A stretch of 64,000 nt of DNA from Russula earlei (taxonomy: Eukaryota; Basidiomycota; Agaricomycetes; Russulales; Russulaceae), in NCBI GenBank assembly GCA_025769875.1, contig JAGFNK010000023.1, positions 1 through 64,000 on the forward strand, given 5' to 3'. Of the stretch, positions 21,398 through 33,230 are shown piece by piece. The notes below the pieces were generated by a model. That model did no database searches and was not told the DNA's origin. It was given only the letters and a program-made list of their open reading frames with translations. Made by a program: the position numbers and the translations under genes. How positions within the stretch are numbered: position 1 is the stretch's first letter; every line of letters begins with the position of its first letter.

Positions 21398-24300
21398 TCA
21401 AGTGCGAAGCCCAAGGAAGGAGATATGAAAACCCATCTTCCACTTAGGAAGTGGTTTGGTCATCATGTCTACCACCATGTCTTCTGTGGGGCAATATGAG
21501 ACCTTGAGTGTGCCTTTGGCAATAGTGTCTCTAATAAAATGGTAACACAAGTCAATATGTTTAGTGTGCACATGATAATTGTCCATCATGGCAAGTGTGA
21601 GTGCCACCTGGTTGTTGCAATAAAGTGTGGTAGGGGCAATGAGCAAAGGAAATAGCTCAAGGATGAGCTACTGGAGCCACATTGCCTCCTTCATGGTGTG
21701 TGTTGCTGTGACGTATTTAGCCTTGGCAGTTGATAGTGTGACCAGCTCTTGTTTTCAGGAGCTCCAAGAGACAACGCCTCCGTCAATAAGGAAAGTGTAT
21801 CCAGATATGGCGCACCTGTGTTCTTGCGAGGTGCCATCCACATCTGTGTAGCCTATCAGGTCAAAGTGTTCGCCTCTGTACATGAGCTCTAAGGTTTTTG
21901 TTCCGGACAGATACCAGAACACGTGCTTCACTGCCTCCCGATGAGCGATGCCTGGATTTTTAAGGAATTGGGATAGAGTGGAGATGGCAAAAGCAATGTT
22001 GGGTCACGTCGCCACTGCAGCATACATGAGGCTGCCAATTGCCTCTTGGTATGGCATTCTCTTCATCTGATCAACTTCAGCTGGGTCAGTCAGGCAGTCG
22101 CTTTGGCTGTGCGTGATGCTGGGGGTCATTGGTGTGGCGTAGCTCTTCACATCTTGAGTCCAAAGTGCTCCAGGATAGTGGTGATGTAAGATTCTCGTGA
22201 GAGTGCAATGGTGTGTGCCTCCCGGTCACGTGCGACTTTGATTCCAAGTAGCCAATGGATTGGCCCTAAATCAGTCAGCATGTACTTCTGATTTAGCTTG
22301 TTTTTGTAATTTCTAATTAGCTCTTCTGAGCTTCCTGTGAGTATGCAATTGTCAACATGGATGGTGAGAATCAGGAGGTGGTTGTTGACATGGGTGTGGA
22401 ACACTCCTGGATCTGCCCTGCTAACACAGAATCCAAGGTCAGTGAGAGCATGCATGAGTGTGTTGTACCATTGTTGCCCCGCCTGTTTCAGTCCATAGAG
22501 CAACTTGTGAAGTCACTTGACTGTGTTCTCCCCCTCAATTTTGTATCCCATCGGAGGTTGTAGGTAGATGACTTCATCATTGCCTAGTTCACCATCTAGG
22601 TATGCTCCTGTGAAATCAAAAGTTTCTATGTCCCAGTCACTGCGCGCTGCCAAGGCAAGGATTGTCCTAAGGCTTGTGAACTTGGCTACAGGGGAGAATG
22701 TGTTGAGGTAGTCAATTCTTAATCTCTGTGTGAATCACGAGCAATGAGTCGCACTTTGTACTTGTTGATGGTGCCATCTTCGTTGCATTTGATGCGGAAG
22801 ACCCATTTTGAGCCCACTATGTTCTTGTGGGACAGGCATGGCACAGTGCTCTCAAGTCCCAGTTTGCTCCAGGGTCATGATCTCGGTATCCATGGCTGCT
22901 TTCCATTCCAGCCAGTCCTTGCATGCTTGTGCCTCCTTGAGTGATCATGGATTGCCTTCTGCATCTTCCATAGGATGAATGAGAGCATCGCTGGATGCTG
23001 CTGCATAAAGTGCATAATTGTTGGTGTTAGTGTCAGTACCGAAGACTGCCTCCTCCATGCTGGGTCCAGCCGCTCCTCTCAGTTTTCTGTGGCTGGTGTT
23101 GGCACCAGTCATCCCTTCTCCAATGAGGAGGCATTTTACCTTGTCAGATGGTTTTGGAATGTGTTCCAATCTCTGTATGGGCTGGACTGGCGATTTCACC
23201 TTCCTCGGTGTCCTTGGAACTGGGGGCGATTTCTTCTTTGGTGTGACCAATACTGACTGATTGGGTATGTTTTCCCACAGGTCTTTATGTTCCAACTGCT
23301 CCTGTGGTGGCGTCGTAGCTTGCTGAGTTGGGGCAAGTCTGCCCAGCATTGTCATCTCGCCTTCTCCTTTGGTTTCCAGTTCTTCAGTTTGTGTCAGCAT
23401 GCCTTCCAAGGTGCATGCTGTGAGGCTTGGACTTGCTGGCACACCTGCAGGTGGGGTGACCAGTTGAGGTTGGATGCCAATTTGAGGTGGTGTGATGCCA
23501 GAGGGGCTGGGTGCAATGGGCTGGTGGAAAATGATGGACATGGGTACAAACTTTATATTTCTCTCCACCGACACCTTGCATTTCTCTGGCCAATAGACAC
23601 AATGAGCATGTGTGCTCTTGCAATTGTGTCCTACCCATCACACTTTGATACCATGAGCGTCGAGTTTTGATCCAGCATCCAAGTGAACCCAGATGCGCTG
23701 TCCCCATTCTGGCACACCACTCAAGTCCAGTCTGTACCCGTTGAGCTGTTCAAAAGGGGTGTGATGACCAAGTGCTTTTGTCAAAGTTCAGTTCTTCAGC
23801 CATACAGCATGGTGGACTGCTTCACCCCATAGGTACTTGGGAAGTCCTGACTGGTGGAGCATGGCTTGAGTTTGTTCAAGCAGGTGGTAGTTTAGTGATT
23901 CAGCAATGCCATTGTGCTGAGGTGTGTCATGTGTCATGAGGTGGTGCTCGGTGCCTTGCTCCTGTAAAATCTCTGTGAATTTCTTTCCTGTGTATTTGCC
24001 TCCCCTGTCAGAGCAAAGTTGCTTGACATGTGCATTGTGCTGTGTTTGTGCCCAGTTTGCAAAAGTTTTGTAGGCTTGCAATGTTTCATCTTTAGTTTTG
24101 AGCAACTGTAGCTTAGTGTAACGCATGTGATCATCTGTGAAAGTTACATAGTATTTGTTCTTCGCGATAGTCTGGAGTGATGAAGGCCCCCACAAATCAG
24201 AGTGGATTTCATCTCCAAATGATTTAGCGAGTGGGGCTTCTCATTCCTTTTTGATTGCTTTACATGTTAATTTCGCGTATTCATATGAGTCGCAGAAGAA

Positions 24301-24972
24301 TGAAGGGATGTCATCTATTAATTGCAGTCTGTCAACTGCCTTCTTCCAAATGAGCATGCGGATCACATCCACTGAGATATGCCCAAGCCTTCTGTGAAGC
24401 ATGAGGATGTCCATGTGCTCGGGCTCAGCTTGTGCCACATTTGCATGCTTGACTTTGTATAGCCCATTTTGGCTTGCAGGGATTTTGCTGATAACTTTCC
24501 CTTTTTGATTTTCAATCTGGCACACATTTCCTGTAAAGGAAACTTTGTATCCAGCATTAGTAATCTGGCTAACCAATACAATGGTGAATCCAATTTGGGG
24601 TGCATGAAGCATGTTTCGTAATAATATCAGTGTGTGAGTTTTTCCATTTGGTACCTGAATTAGAAGGTCACCAATTCCTATTGCATAAAAGGGGTGTTTG
24701 TCAGCTGCAATGATCACCTGGGGCTATATTGTTTGATATGTCATGAAATTGTCTCAGAATGGAGTGATATGCCATGAGGCCCTGGAGTCATACAGCTCAG
24801 CCTCCAGTATTGGGACATTTTGAGTCACGTTCACCATTATTTCTTCAATATTGGTGCTGGCTCCAGTTCCCAAGTCAATAATAGCCCAGGGCTCTATGTC
24901 CTGACTTTCTTCTACTGCTGCAGCTGAGTTATCTTGAGCATGTGAACATTTCTTTGGCCCTTGGCCTTCTTT
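21398..24972 (-). pseudogene. Copia-2 pol (PR-IN-RT-RH), decayed
   Basis: A DSRASWHITP segment near 24800 corresponds to the protease active site region (usually DSGASWH). Integrase retains the HRRLGH zinc region, the DLWGP core start, a CSDRGG motif and HNGIAE. Reverse transcriptase retains YGLKQAGQQWYN and an HVDNCIL version of the YVDDxxL box, with Asn for the second Asp, a missing key residue. RNase H follows to 21398 (ending near PLPKWKM). In-frame TGA codons lie at 24243-24241, 23790-23788, 23640-23638, 22947-22945 and 22149-22147. The one at 23790 sits where Copia proteins have Arg in the N-R-T-P-T-K motif. Confidence 0.85.
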
Positions 24973-25735
24973 TCAGCCTCCTTTGGCCCAGCAGTCTGCT
25001 TTTGTATGTCCCTTTTCATGGCAGTTATAGCATTCAATGTTGTGTTTTGACTTCTTTTTGGTGACAGCACTAAATGCTTCATCCAGTGTATTGGGGAGAC
25101 CAATGGATTTGCATATAACATGTTTCTGGAATTTGTTGGACACATATTTGATAACCATTTGAGTTGTGACATCATTATTGTTCATGTCAGCACTCATGGT
25201 CATAGATGAGATGAGATAATTGTAAGATGGGGGAAGTGAGGAGATAAGGATTGTCGCATATTCATCATCTCTGATCATTTTGCCCATAGATGCAATCTTC
25301 TCATGCATATCTTGCATCTTATCAAAGTGCACATGGATGTCATCATCTTCATCACATTTGGTGGTTTGGAGCTTCTGCATGGCATCCAGTTGAAGTGATT
25401 GAGATCGGTTTTCATACAGTGCCTTGAGGGCATCCCAAACCCCCTTTGCATCAGTTGCATGCTTGATTTGGCCAAATGCTATGTCTGATATTGACAAAGC
25501 AATGATCTGTTTGGTTGTGGCATCATCATTGGCCCACCACGTTGCTGGTGATACTCCATTTACGTCTCCTGCATTGATATATCTTGGAGTAACCAATACC
25601 TTGGTTAGATGTTCTTCCATGCCCTTCACTTGGAGAGTCCACACCATACGGTCAGTACAATACCCAATTTGATCTGTCACCAGCTAATTTGACCATTGGA
25701 AGTCTGTTATCTTCCATCTTATCTTATTGGACTTT
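24973..25735 (-). pseudogene. Copia-2 gag
   Basis: A gag core of the UBN2/Ty1 type is visible (SISDIAFGQIKHATDAKGVWDALK is the expected motif series; key residues W and L are kept). It ends in a CCHC knuckle CYNCHEKGHTKADC. The first codons, from about 25710, are out of frame because of a small indel near 25660. TGA at 24975-24973 ends the frame where an Arg codon would join it to pol. Confidence 0.85.
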
Positions 25736-25788
25736 TCTCTCATGATGCATAAGTTACTTTAACTTTGATATTTTAATAGGCAACTCCA

Positions 25789-25800
25789 GGGCCCATAACC
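25789..25800 (-). promoter_or_regulatory. Copia-2 primer binding site, half initiator tRNA-Met type
   Basis: Immediately inside the 5' LTR the minus strand reads GGTTATGGGCCC. This is the complement of the anticodon arm of eukaryotic initiator tRNA-Met (GGGCCCATAACC). Drosophila copia is known to use such an internal tRNA fragment as primer. The same 12 bases occur in Copia-1. Confidence 0.75.
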
Positions 25801-26441
25801 TGGTGAAGATATGATACCCAGGTGGTGGGAACATGCGAGTGGGCAAAATGGGCTGGTGGGCCATTGGTGTGGCACAGAGTCAGGGATGCGTGTAAACGAC
25901 ATGGAGTGGTGGTAGAGCATGAGAGGGGGACTTGTTTGAAGTGCACACAAGGGGTTTTCGAGAACAAGGAACATGACAATTGTTACATTTGCAGGCAATA
26001 AGAAGCTATTTTACATGTTTTACAAGTATGTTACTTAAGGAATAAAATAGGGGAGTATTTTTAGGAGTTTTTTGGAGTTGAGAACGGAAGTAAAACAGAA
26101 ATGAAAATGTGTAGTGAAAAGACTTTGGACTTTGATGGAAATAATGCATTGCCTCTCTATGTGGCTGATGCGCTTGTTCCAGTTTTGGTGCGTGCATGTG
26201 ATTGAGTCGCGCATTTGCATTTTTCTCAGATACAGAGTCATGGAGACAGTGTGGAATGTTCTTGCTTTTTGGACATTTTCAATTTTTAAGTGGGTCATAC
26301 AAGGCCTGAGAAGGATCGCAGCAAAATGTATTTTCCCCTGAGGGGAGTGGAAAAAATTAGAGGATCAAAATGATCCTGGGGACATGCCATGTTGCACTTT
26401 TGCACTCCTCCACATGTGCCCCTGGCAGCCTGAAACTGCCA
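25801..26441 (-). repeat. Copia-2 5' LTR
   Basis: This is a direct repeat of 20749-21390 with the same TG...CA ends. It is followed by the ATATA duplication and the resumed P-loop coding frame. Confidence 0.92.
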
Positions 26442-28019
26442 ATATACGTGCCTAAGGACCCTCTGTATGAAGAATACCTCCCTCACCTCCCAAAAAATTT
26501 GAGGGGTGGTTTTGTATGGTTCCTTTTTGACATTTCTAGTCCATTTCCTCCCATCCCATCAATGGTGTATTCACCTTCCCCACTATTTTTCCCCATCCAG
26601 GCCCCTTCCCTGAACCCCGCACATTACTCTATTTGGCACAAGTTTCAGAGGCCACTTTATGCCGCCTTCAAAATCTGGACTTTTGAAGAACTGAAGAAGG
26701 GGTACAACATTTTTTGACATCTGTTGTTCTTTGGAAATGCCAACTCTCCTGTTTCTCAGATTAGAACTAGATCGCCATTTCGAAAATTTCAAAAGTCATT
26801 TGGAGCAATACCTGGGGTCATGGCATGATACTCTATCTCCCCATCCCACTGATGCACATCTGATCAACTTTCACTTTGAACATATCAGATCACTCCATGG
26901 TGTAAACCCACGAAGGCTTGAGGAAGTGATAGATGATATCCTGAACAACGTCATCTCATATCTTGGATACATCCCCCAAGACATTTTCCAAGCTGTACTC
27001 TCAAACTTTCAGGATATCCATAATGACATCATGGACACACTCCACGACAAACCTGAAGATTTCGACTTGATGCTGTGTATGGTCATGCAGCGCGACAAGC
27101 TCTCATTGAACCAATCTTCTCATTGCCTCATTGTCATCAAACCTTGTCACGAGATTGGGCTCCCTGTGGAATGGGACGTTGACTTCAGGATTGTCTGGGT
27201 AGGAAGGGCAGTGGCACTGAAATTCAAGGAGTATGAGGAACAAAGTGTGTGCAAGCTCATCTTGTATCTCAAATCTGTTCCCCAAGGGGCAATACTTGCC
27301 TCGTGGCTTTTCAAGGCTTATGCCCATAGTCAGATTGTGGGCGATGACGTTAAGCCACTGAGGGAGCCACTGAGGGGGTTGAGATATCATTCTGACCCTC
27401 CCAGATTTGTCTTCCAGTTGGCCAGGTCATTGCAGTTATCATCCCCCCTCCCTTGGTCGGTGGTCAAACAAGAGGAGTTCTCCATTTTGCCAAAGAACTT
27501 CTTGCCTAATGTATACTACACCCCTCTGCCCCCAACTTTCCTCTCATCGATGTGTTCATCATTATGCATGATGACAACGAGATCTTTACACATCTCTGGG
27601 TCCTACAAATGACCATGTCAAAGAAGCATTTGCTGAAGGGCTATGACAAAATTGGCAAAATCATCAATACCCTCCTCCCACAGCCAGAGGACACCAACAT
27701 GGGCCATAGAGCAATACTGCATCCCACGCAGCCAAGTTCTTGCTTACCAGACTCGTCACTGCCAAAGAAGAAAATGAAGGCACCTGCGTCATCATCAATG
27801 GGGCAGTTTTCAACAATAAAGGTTCATCATGTGTTAGTCTGTCCTCAAGACCCTCCTGGCTCAAACAAGATGTGCAAATGGATCTTACCCAAAGGTTGGA
27901 ATGACAACATTGGCACAGACAGGTATCTCTTGGAGATTCCCCTCAATGTGCATCCCCTGCCTTCTTCCGGTTTCACCCTTGCTCATGTTAACAAGACCTG
28001 TTTCACAGATGTATTTTAG

Positions 28020-28330
28020 CGCAGTCAGGGATGTGTGGGTGTGTGATGCTGGTTACCTGGCCAGATAGAGAAGGAACAGAGGAGCAAGCCCAGCAGGAAA
28101 TGGAATGCAGACACAATGAGAACTTCCGAATATCTTGAGGCAATTAGAGAATGAGAAGGAAAAGGGATATTCTTTGTTGAGAAGTAGCTCAGGAAGGAGA
28201 GTCAAATGAACCTCCCAAATTTCCAACATATCATAGAATGGCCAAATTCGATGTAATTACCAGAGTCTTGCCTATAAATGAATGGTTCAAAAGCTCCAAG
28301 GACTCATTCAGATCTTTTGATCGGATGGTA
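28020..28330. other. Spacer between P-loop pseudogene and F-box pseudogene
   Basis: Nothing recognisable. The sequence is AG-rich in part, and homology with the first F-box locus begins only at 28331. Confidence 0.4.
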
Positions 28331-29060
28331 TGTGAATCGACCAAGATGATGTGGGGGCAATCACTGTCTCATTTCCTCTCATATAAAGTCTCGCATAGTA
28401 CTGGAATGTTGACACCCATGCTAGTATGCAAGCAATGGTGTGCGCTCACCATGGACATCCTCTATGAAGACATCCGCATTGGCCATGGCATCTCTGCACT
28501 GCACGCTGCCTTCAGCGACACGGACCAGCCTGAGCAGCCCATTGCAGATGGTGGCGCCGCCCCATGCTCCCCATGACACCATGTCCACCGCGCCGTCCTG
28601 CCCTACAAACACACCGCCCTGCCGGCCCTCGCGCTCCTCGCGCTGCTCCTGCACCTCGAGGTGCTCATGCGTCCTCCAATGCATTATCGCGAATACGACA
28701 CCACGGCTGCCATGCCCCACACCGCCACCACGGCACGACCATGACCAAGGTCAGGGTTGCGACTGCACCTCCCCCGCACTTCAAGTCCCCAACCGGCATG
28801 CCAGCCTTGCCTGCGCTCTACCGCCTTGAGTGGGTCTTCGACCCGACAGGTGCAGTGACGTGGGCCGGCGGCATCAACACGCTCAACAACGTGCTCCACG
28901 TGGCGTCGGTCGAGCCACTCGAGCCACTCTGGGAGGCATTTGGCGGTCAGGTGCACATGCTGGAGATGGAGCTCACGACAGCGGGTGACATCCCGATGGT
29001 AGACGTGGGCAGGATTGCCAGGGCGTGCCCTGCACTCGAGGTGGCACCACCAGCCAACTG
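28331..29060 (+). pseudogene. F-box-like protein, decayed copy 2
   Basis: Homologous to 3172-4240, including the upstream phrase GATGTGGGGGCAATCACTG. About 180 bp carrying the start and first F-box residues are deleted. The remaining part encodes CKQWCALTMDILYE and then, across a frameshift near 28576, LPALALLALLLHLEVLM and WEAFGGQVHMLEMEL. It keeps TAC where copy 1 has a stop. Copy 1 continues about 400 bp further at its 3' side. Confidence 0.55.
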
Positions 29061-29145
29061 CCATATCTCTCCCCCACCTATGACACCATGTGACCTTTGG
29101 GAAACCGGCCTGGTCTGGTTCATGTATTTCAAAAATTACATGCAA
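29061..29145. other. Junction after F-box pseudogene
   Basis: No feature. Homology to the first F-box locus has ended. Confidence 0.3.
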
Positions 29146-29272
29146 CCGCAGACTGGACTGGTATAGACTGGTCTGTTGCAGTTGCCCAATGGTTGCTGGA
29201 CCAGTTGTAACTGGTCTAGCAATGGACCAGTTCAGACCAGTTTACAACCAGTCCAGACCACACATTTGAATG
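29146..29272. repeat. Cluster of interspersed ACTGGTC/GACCAGT motifs
   Basis: At least eight copies of ACTGG or its complement CCAGT, most within ACTGGTC/GACCAGT, lie in both orientations within 130 bp. Stem-loops are possible throughout. It may be a degraded small inverted-repeat element or a protein-binding cluster. Confidence 0.4.
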
Positions 29273-29419
29273 ATGTAATGTAACATTATATCATTGCAGT
29301 GCAGGTGTGCTACATACTACAGATATGAACACATAGTTTATTATCTATGTGCTCCACAGTATGGACTCTGCAGTGTATGGAGAAATCCCTGCCACATCCC
29401 CACACCCCACATCTGTTGC

Positions 29420-30115
29420 TCAAGTATGCCATTGTGTCATTAGTGTTGTCCACTGCTGTTGTGTCATTGCCACTGTCATCATCAGCACCATCATATCCCT
29501 CCACAAGCAGTGGCTTGCAGGTGGGGTGGTGGTGCTGTGGTTGGAGGTGGGTGGTGTGTAGGTGCGTACCATGCAGGAATCCACCTTACAACATGTATAG
29601 GAGAAGATGCTGCCTATGATGCCCCTCCCCCCCCTGCAGTCCATGCCATCTTCCAGCAGCCAACCCTGTGCCATGCCTTCAGGCAGGCTGATGAACCTGG
29701 GCACCAGCTCAGGTTCTGTAGCAATCATTGCACATGCATATGTCTCTTGCAGGTCTGTGATGGTGGTGGCAGTGCCATTGCCTGTCATGGTGGTGGTGGC
29801 TGCTGGCTGCTGCAACAGGCCCAGCACATCATGCTCAAACACATCCCACTCCATCTTGAATTGGGACTTGGGCACTGCCACATTGTGGCAGATCTCCACG
29901 TCCTGGTCCTGGTCCTGGTCCATCCCATGTTCCTCCTTGTCTTGTGCCCCCCCTGAGTGGTCACAGTGGCATTGGCAGCCAGCATGCAGGATCCAAGAAA
30001 AAGTTGGTGGGGAAGGGATGAAACACCATCTTGCATTCCACAGTGCACTGCCTCTTCCCAGGATGCTCAACCACCATCACTGTTGCCATCATCATTGTGG
30101 TGGCCTCAATCTCCA
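29420..30115 (-). other. Unidentified minus-strand coding remnant interrupted by a solo LTR
   Basis: An open minus frame of about 216 codons includes an Asp/Gln repeat (DQDQDQD) and Met/Thr-rich parts. The frame context continues beyond the solo LTR at 30613-30900. No family is recognised, and it may be part of an older transposon. Confidence 0.3.
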
Positions 30116-30607
30116 TGTCACAAGTACCGGTCTCTCGGACCGAACCGGCAACCGGACAAGCCTACCCGGACAGCCTCACGATTCCCGCGCGTTCGTATGA
30201 CTCACTTAGCCTCGCCTGTACCACTACCTTCCAGCATGTTCCATTCTCGATCGTCTCGCTGCTACCTCATGTATGTCATTTGATATAGGACATAGTTGTC
30301 TATATAAACCTGTCAGTAACAGAGAACAAGCCTTAAGCTTGTTCTCTTGTGAATATCACTGGATTCTAGCTTCGGGACTGTAGGCTTGCAGGGAATCAAG
30401 CAATCGACTCGGAAATTCTCTCTACTCTCAAAGTCTTCGAACGCGAAGACTTTTCTGTCATATTTCCTCTCCGCGGTACACACTAGCCTCTGCTGTGTTG
30501 TCACCGAGATCCCTGACCTTCGCGAGAACTCGTCGTCTCGCTCGACTCAGTGCGCACGTCTCGCACGTGAAACAATTTGTCAGCGACACTGCCCCCAGTC
30601 GGTGACA
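30116..30607 (+). repeat. Solo LTR of the Gypsy-2 family (492 bp)
   Basis: It starts TGTCACAAGTACCGG and ends CCCAGTCGGTGACA. A perfect duplication CTCCA flanks it (30111-30115, 30608-30612). It has a TATATAA box at about 30301 and downstream a perfect hairpin GAACAAGC-CTTAA-GCTTGTTC. The orientation is opposite to Gypsy-2. Confidence 0.93.
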
Positions 30608-31003
30608 CTCCATCTGTCCTACATTGTCTTCATCATCATCACCACCACCACCACCATTGTCCTGACAGCAGCATCTGGGTGGGGAGAATAGGTGGGAGGG
30701 GCTCTGATTCAGATATTGAGTTGTGAAGAGTTGGGGTGGGTGTTGATACAGTTGATGATGACAATGCTGGAATATGCAAGTAGGTGCTTGACAGTGTCCA
30801 TATAGTTAAGGGTTGGATAGAGGCATAGGGGCCCAAGTGCATGAACCACAAGGCCCATGGTGGGTAAGCAAATGGGAGACAACTTTGCATGCTGAGTGGT
30901 GGTGTACAAAATTAAAAAAAAAAAAAAACACAGAAACAAAAACAAAATAACACATGCACAAATCCATTCCAGCTGAGTCAGGAATGTGGCTTGCTATGGG
31001 TAA
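30608..31003. other. Spacer with microsatellites
   Basis: It contains a CAC/CCA trinucleotide run near 30638 and an A14 run at about 30914. Otherwise it continues the unidentified minus-strand remnant. No gene is supported. Confidence 0.35.
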
Positions 31004-32517
31004 TGTCACAGTAACTAGCCATGTCAGTTCTCAAGCCTGAAGTTGAGTTGATAGTAGAAGTGTGTTCTGATAAATGGGCTGGTTCCTGTTGTAAAGAGTA
31101 AGGATCCCTGCAGCAGTCGAAGTGTTTTATGCTAAACAGGTTATGGCCAATAGACCCTTCCTAGTATGACTCAGTCCATTGAGAAGCTAGGGTAAGTTTG
31201 TAGTGAGATAGACTAGGGCTGGTTCCACTAGCTATATGCATTCAAGTCCATCATAGACCTTGAACACGCAGAGAGAGGAAGGTATGTCTTGAAGGAGGAG
31301 AGCTCTTCTTAGTAGAGTGAAAAAAGACTCTTAGGGGAGGAAGGGAAAGGTGAAGAGTAGATGGTAGATGGTGTGTGTGTGTGAAGAGTTGATGAAATGG
31401 AGAGGTGGATGTGGTTTGAGGATTAGGAGTGGAGTGGGTTGCAGGCAAATATGTTTGGACAAGAGTAGGTTGGATTCTACAAGAGACCAAGCTTAGGGCT
31501 TTGGTCACAAATGTACTGAGCTTATATATACAGGAGAAGCGCAGCAGTAGCTGTGCTTTGACTGTGCTACTAGTATAGTAGGAGTCATAATAAGTAGGAG
31601 TCATAGAAATGAGGCCACAAATGAGTTAGAACCCAATGACTGTGCTGCACAGTAGGTGCACAGCATTGCACAGTTGAAACTAAGAAGTAAGTATAAGAGG
31701 AAAGAGAACCAAACAAAGGGAAAGTAACAGCAATCCAGTGTTACCTGGACATGTATGGATCACATGACAACACAGAAGGGATCACAAGACATAAGAGATC
31801 ACAAGACCAGTAAGTAAGGGTGTTATGATCTACCTCTCTTTTGGTTCATCCCTGAAAACACTTCTTATTGTTCCTTACCTTTCACCCCCATCCCCTTGGT
31901 TATTGTTTCACCCCTTGATGCTGATGACCCCCTGTTGTGTTTCACCCATTGTGTTTCATCTTTTGTGTTTCATCTATTATGTTTCACCTATTGTTGAGTT
32001 GCTTTTGCCATTGGCTCACTTTTTTATCTATTGTTCCACATATAGTACTGTATAGCCTTGCTACATACAGTATTTAAGCGCCTGTAGAAGCTGGGGAATG
32101 CCCCAAGCTTAGCTTTGTCCCATTTCCTGTTGCATCCCTTTACCCTGTACTGTCTCTCAATCACAACTTGTGTTGTGCTGGCTTATACTCTGCTTGACTT
32201 GAGCTTGTCACAAGGAACCTTCGTGTTCCTCTTCCTCCTCTGCTTCTCCTTCATCATCCTCCTCTTCTGTGAAACCAGGAGATCAACTCTGTCTGCGGAT
32301 TAGGTCATCCTTGACTTAGTCTTGAGACACTAAACCTTTGATCCGGTGTCCTTGAGCCGACCCCACTGAACCCCTTGAACCATGTCACAAGGACTTGGCC
32401 CCCACTGGACCTTGAGCTAACGCTCTTACAGCCACGACGCCATAACAAAGGGGGCATACAAAGCAAGCAGTCCATAGCAAAGGTAAGAGGTAAATGTAAA
32501 AGGAAAATGTTGTAACA
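31004..32517 (-). repeat. LTR of the Gypsy-1 family, interrupted by an LTR-B solo
   Basis: 31004-31820 plus 32453-32517 together make one minus-strand LTR of the Gypsy-1 type (starts TGTTACA, ends TGTGACA in that orientation), with moderate divergence from 43247-44127. It is split by the LTR-B solo at 31821-32447. The 5-bp sequences at its outer ends do not match (GGTAA versus GGACA), so it may be a recombinant or an old insertion. Confidence 0.85.
31821..32447 (+). repeat. Solo LTR, family B (627 bp), nested
   Basis: It starts TGTTATGATCTACC and ends GCCATAACA. A perfect duplication AAGGG flanks it (31816-31820, 32448-32452). The interrupted Gypsy-1-family LTR continues on both sides. Confidence 0.92.
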
Positions 32518-32946
32518 GGACACTAGAGACCCTTACTCATCATTATGGGCCTTCTTACTCAGCAGCTTACTAAGCATGACTGAGCATGCTCACTAAGCAT
32601 GTTCCAACTTCTTACTCATCCATCAATTGTGCTTGATAACAAGGTTATGACTTGTTCTCTATTTAGCAGTTCCCTTGTAGTATATAAGCACTCAATAAAG
32701 TAGTGGACAGTCTTCAGACTGTCCATTTGATTTGTGGCACTCTACTACTGAGGGTACTCCTTTGCAACTGCCCTATCTAGCACACACTGGCTTTCTCTCT
32801 CCATGATCACCTCTCACAGCCAGTACCAGTACCCCTCTGGTAGTTGCTACTTGTGTGGACTATACTTTGTTCTCAAACTCAGTCAACTCATCTCTGAGCT
32901 ACTCCCTTGCTCTTGAACTGGATTGTTCATTAGTGAGTTCATGACA
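32518..32946 (+). repeat. LTR family A, 3' part
   Basis: It matches the promoter-proximal and 3' part of the LTR at 6729-7689 in reverse complement, ending in TTCATGACA. It includes TATATAAGCACTC and the hairpin GGACAGTC-TTCA-GACTGTCC. The 5' part is missing. Confidence 0.8.
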
Positions 32947-33142
32947 GCTCAGGTCACAGGACCAAACATGTCCACAGTCACAAGACTTTGTTGTTTGGTT
33001 GACAGAGGTGTCCATTTACTGGTAAACAGACTTAGGTTCAAACTCCACTCTACATGTGAGTAGGAGATCATTTGCTGAATGCACCCATAGGAGGACAGTA
33101 GACCTGCCCTCAAGTATTAGTCAGATGGTCTGTGTGCCATTG
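32947..33142. other. Unclassified spacer
   Basis: No gene and no repeat relation within the window were found. Confidence 0.35.
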
Positions 33143-33230
33143 TGTTATGGTGTTGTGGCCATTGGAGCATTAGCTCTGGTTCAATGGGGGCAAGTCCCTG
33201 GACTTGGTTCAGTGGTTCAATGGGGCATCA
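33143..33230 (-). repeat. LTR family B, terminal fragment
   Basis: It matches the 3' 90 bp of the family-B LTR in minus orientation (TGTTATGG start on the plus strand, then GCATTAGCTCTGG). Confidence 0.6.

Larger units (their letters stand above)
20749..26441 (-). mobile_element. Copia-2, complete but decayed LTR retrotransposon
   Basis: LTRs of 642 and 641 bp flank the element, and a perfect duplication ATATA flanks the whole (20744-20748, 26442-26446). Domain order on the minus strand is gag, protease, integrase, reverse transcriptase, RNase H, the Copia (Ty1) order. At least six in-frame stops, all TGA, and a frameshift early in gag show that it is dead. LTR divergence is clearly higher than in Gypsy-1, so it is older. 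Confidence 0.93.
20266..28019 (+). pseudogene. P-loop NTPase of an agaricomycete multigene family, split by Copia-2
   Basis: Exon 1 (about 20266-20584) encodes WMAFAEGVCKFQPEAGVFDLG, then DRIIFTGQPGIG. A GT-AG intron (20585-20636) follows, and exon 2 begins KTYFVWYLL, which completes a Walker A motif. Exon 2 is interrupted at 20748 by Copia-2 and resumes at 26447 in the same frame (DGIY / VPKDPLYEEY) through the ATATA duplication. A second intron is 26702-26759. Exon 3 runs from 26760 and loses frame in a C-run near 27530, continuing in another frame to 28019 (FPLIDVFII, WVLQMTMSKKH). The layout resembles the Crinkler/RHS-like ATPase family expanded in mushrooms, whose role is unclear. The N-terminus abuts the end of the long-TIR element, so the true start may be lost. 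Confidence 0.65.
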
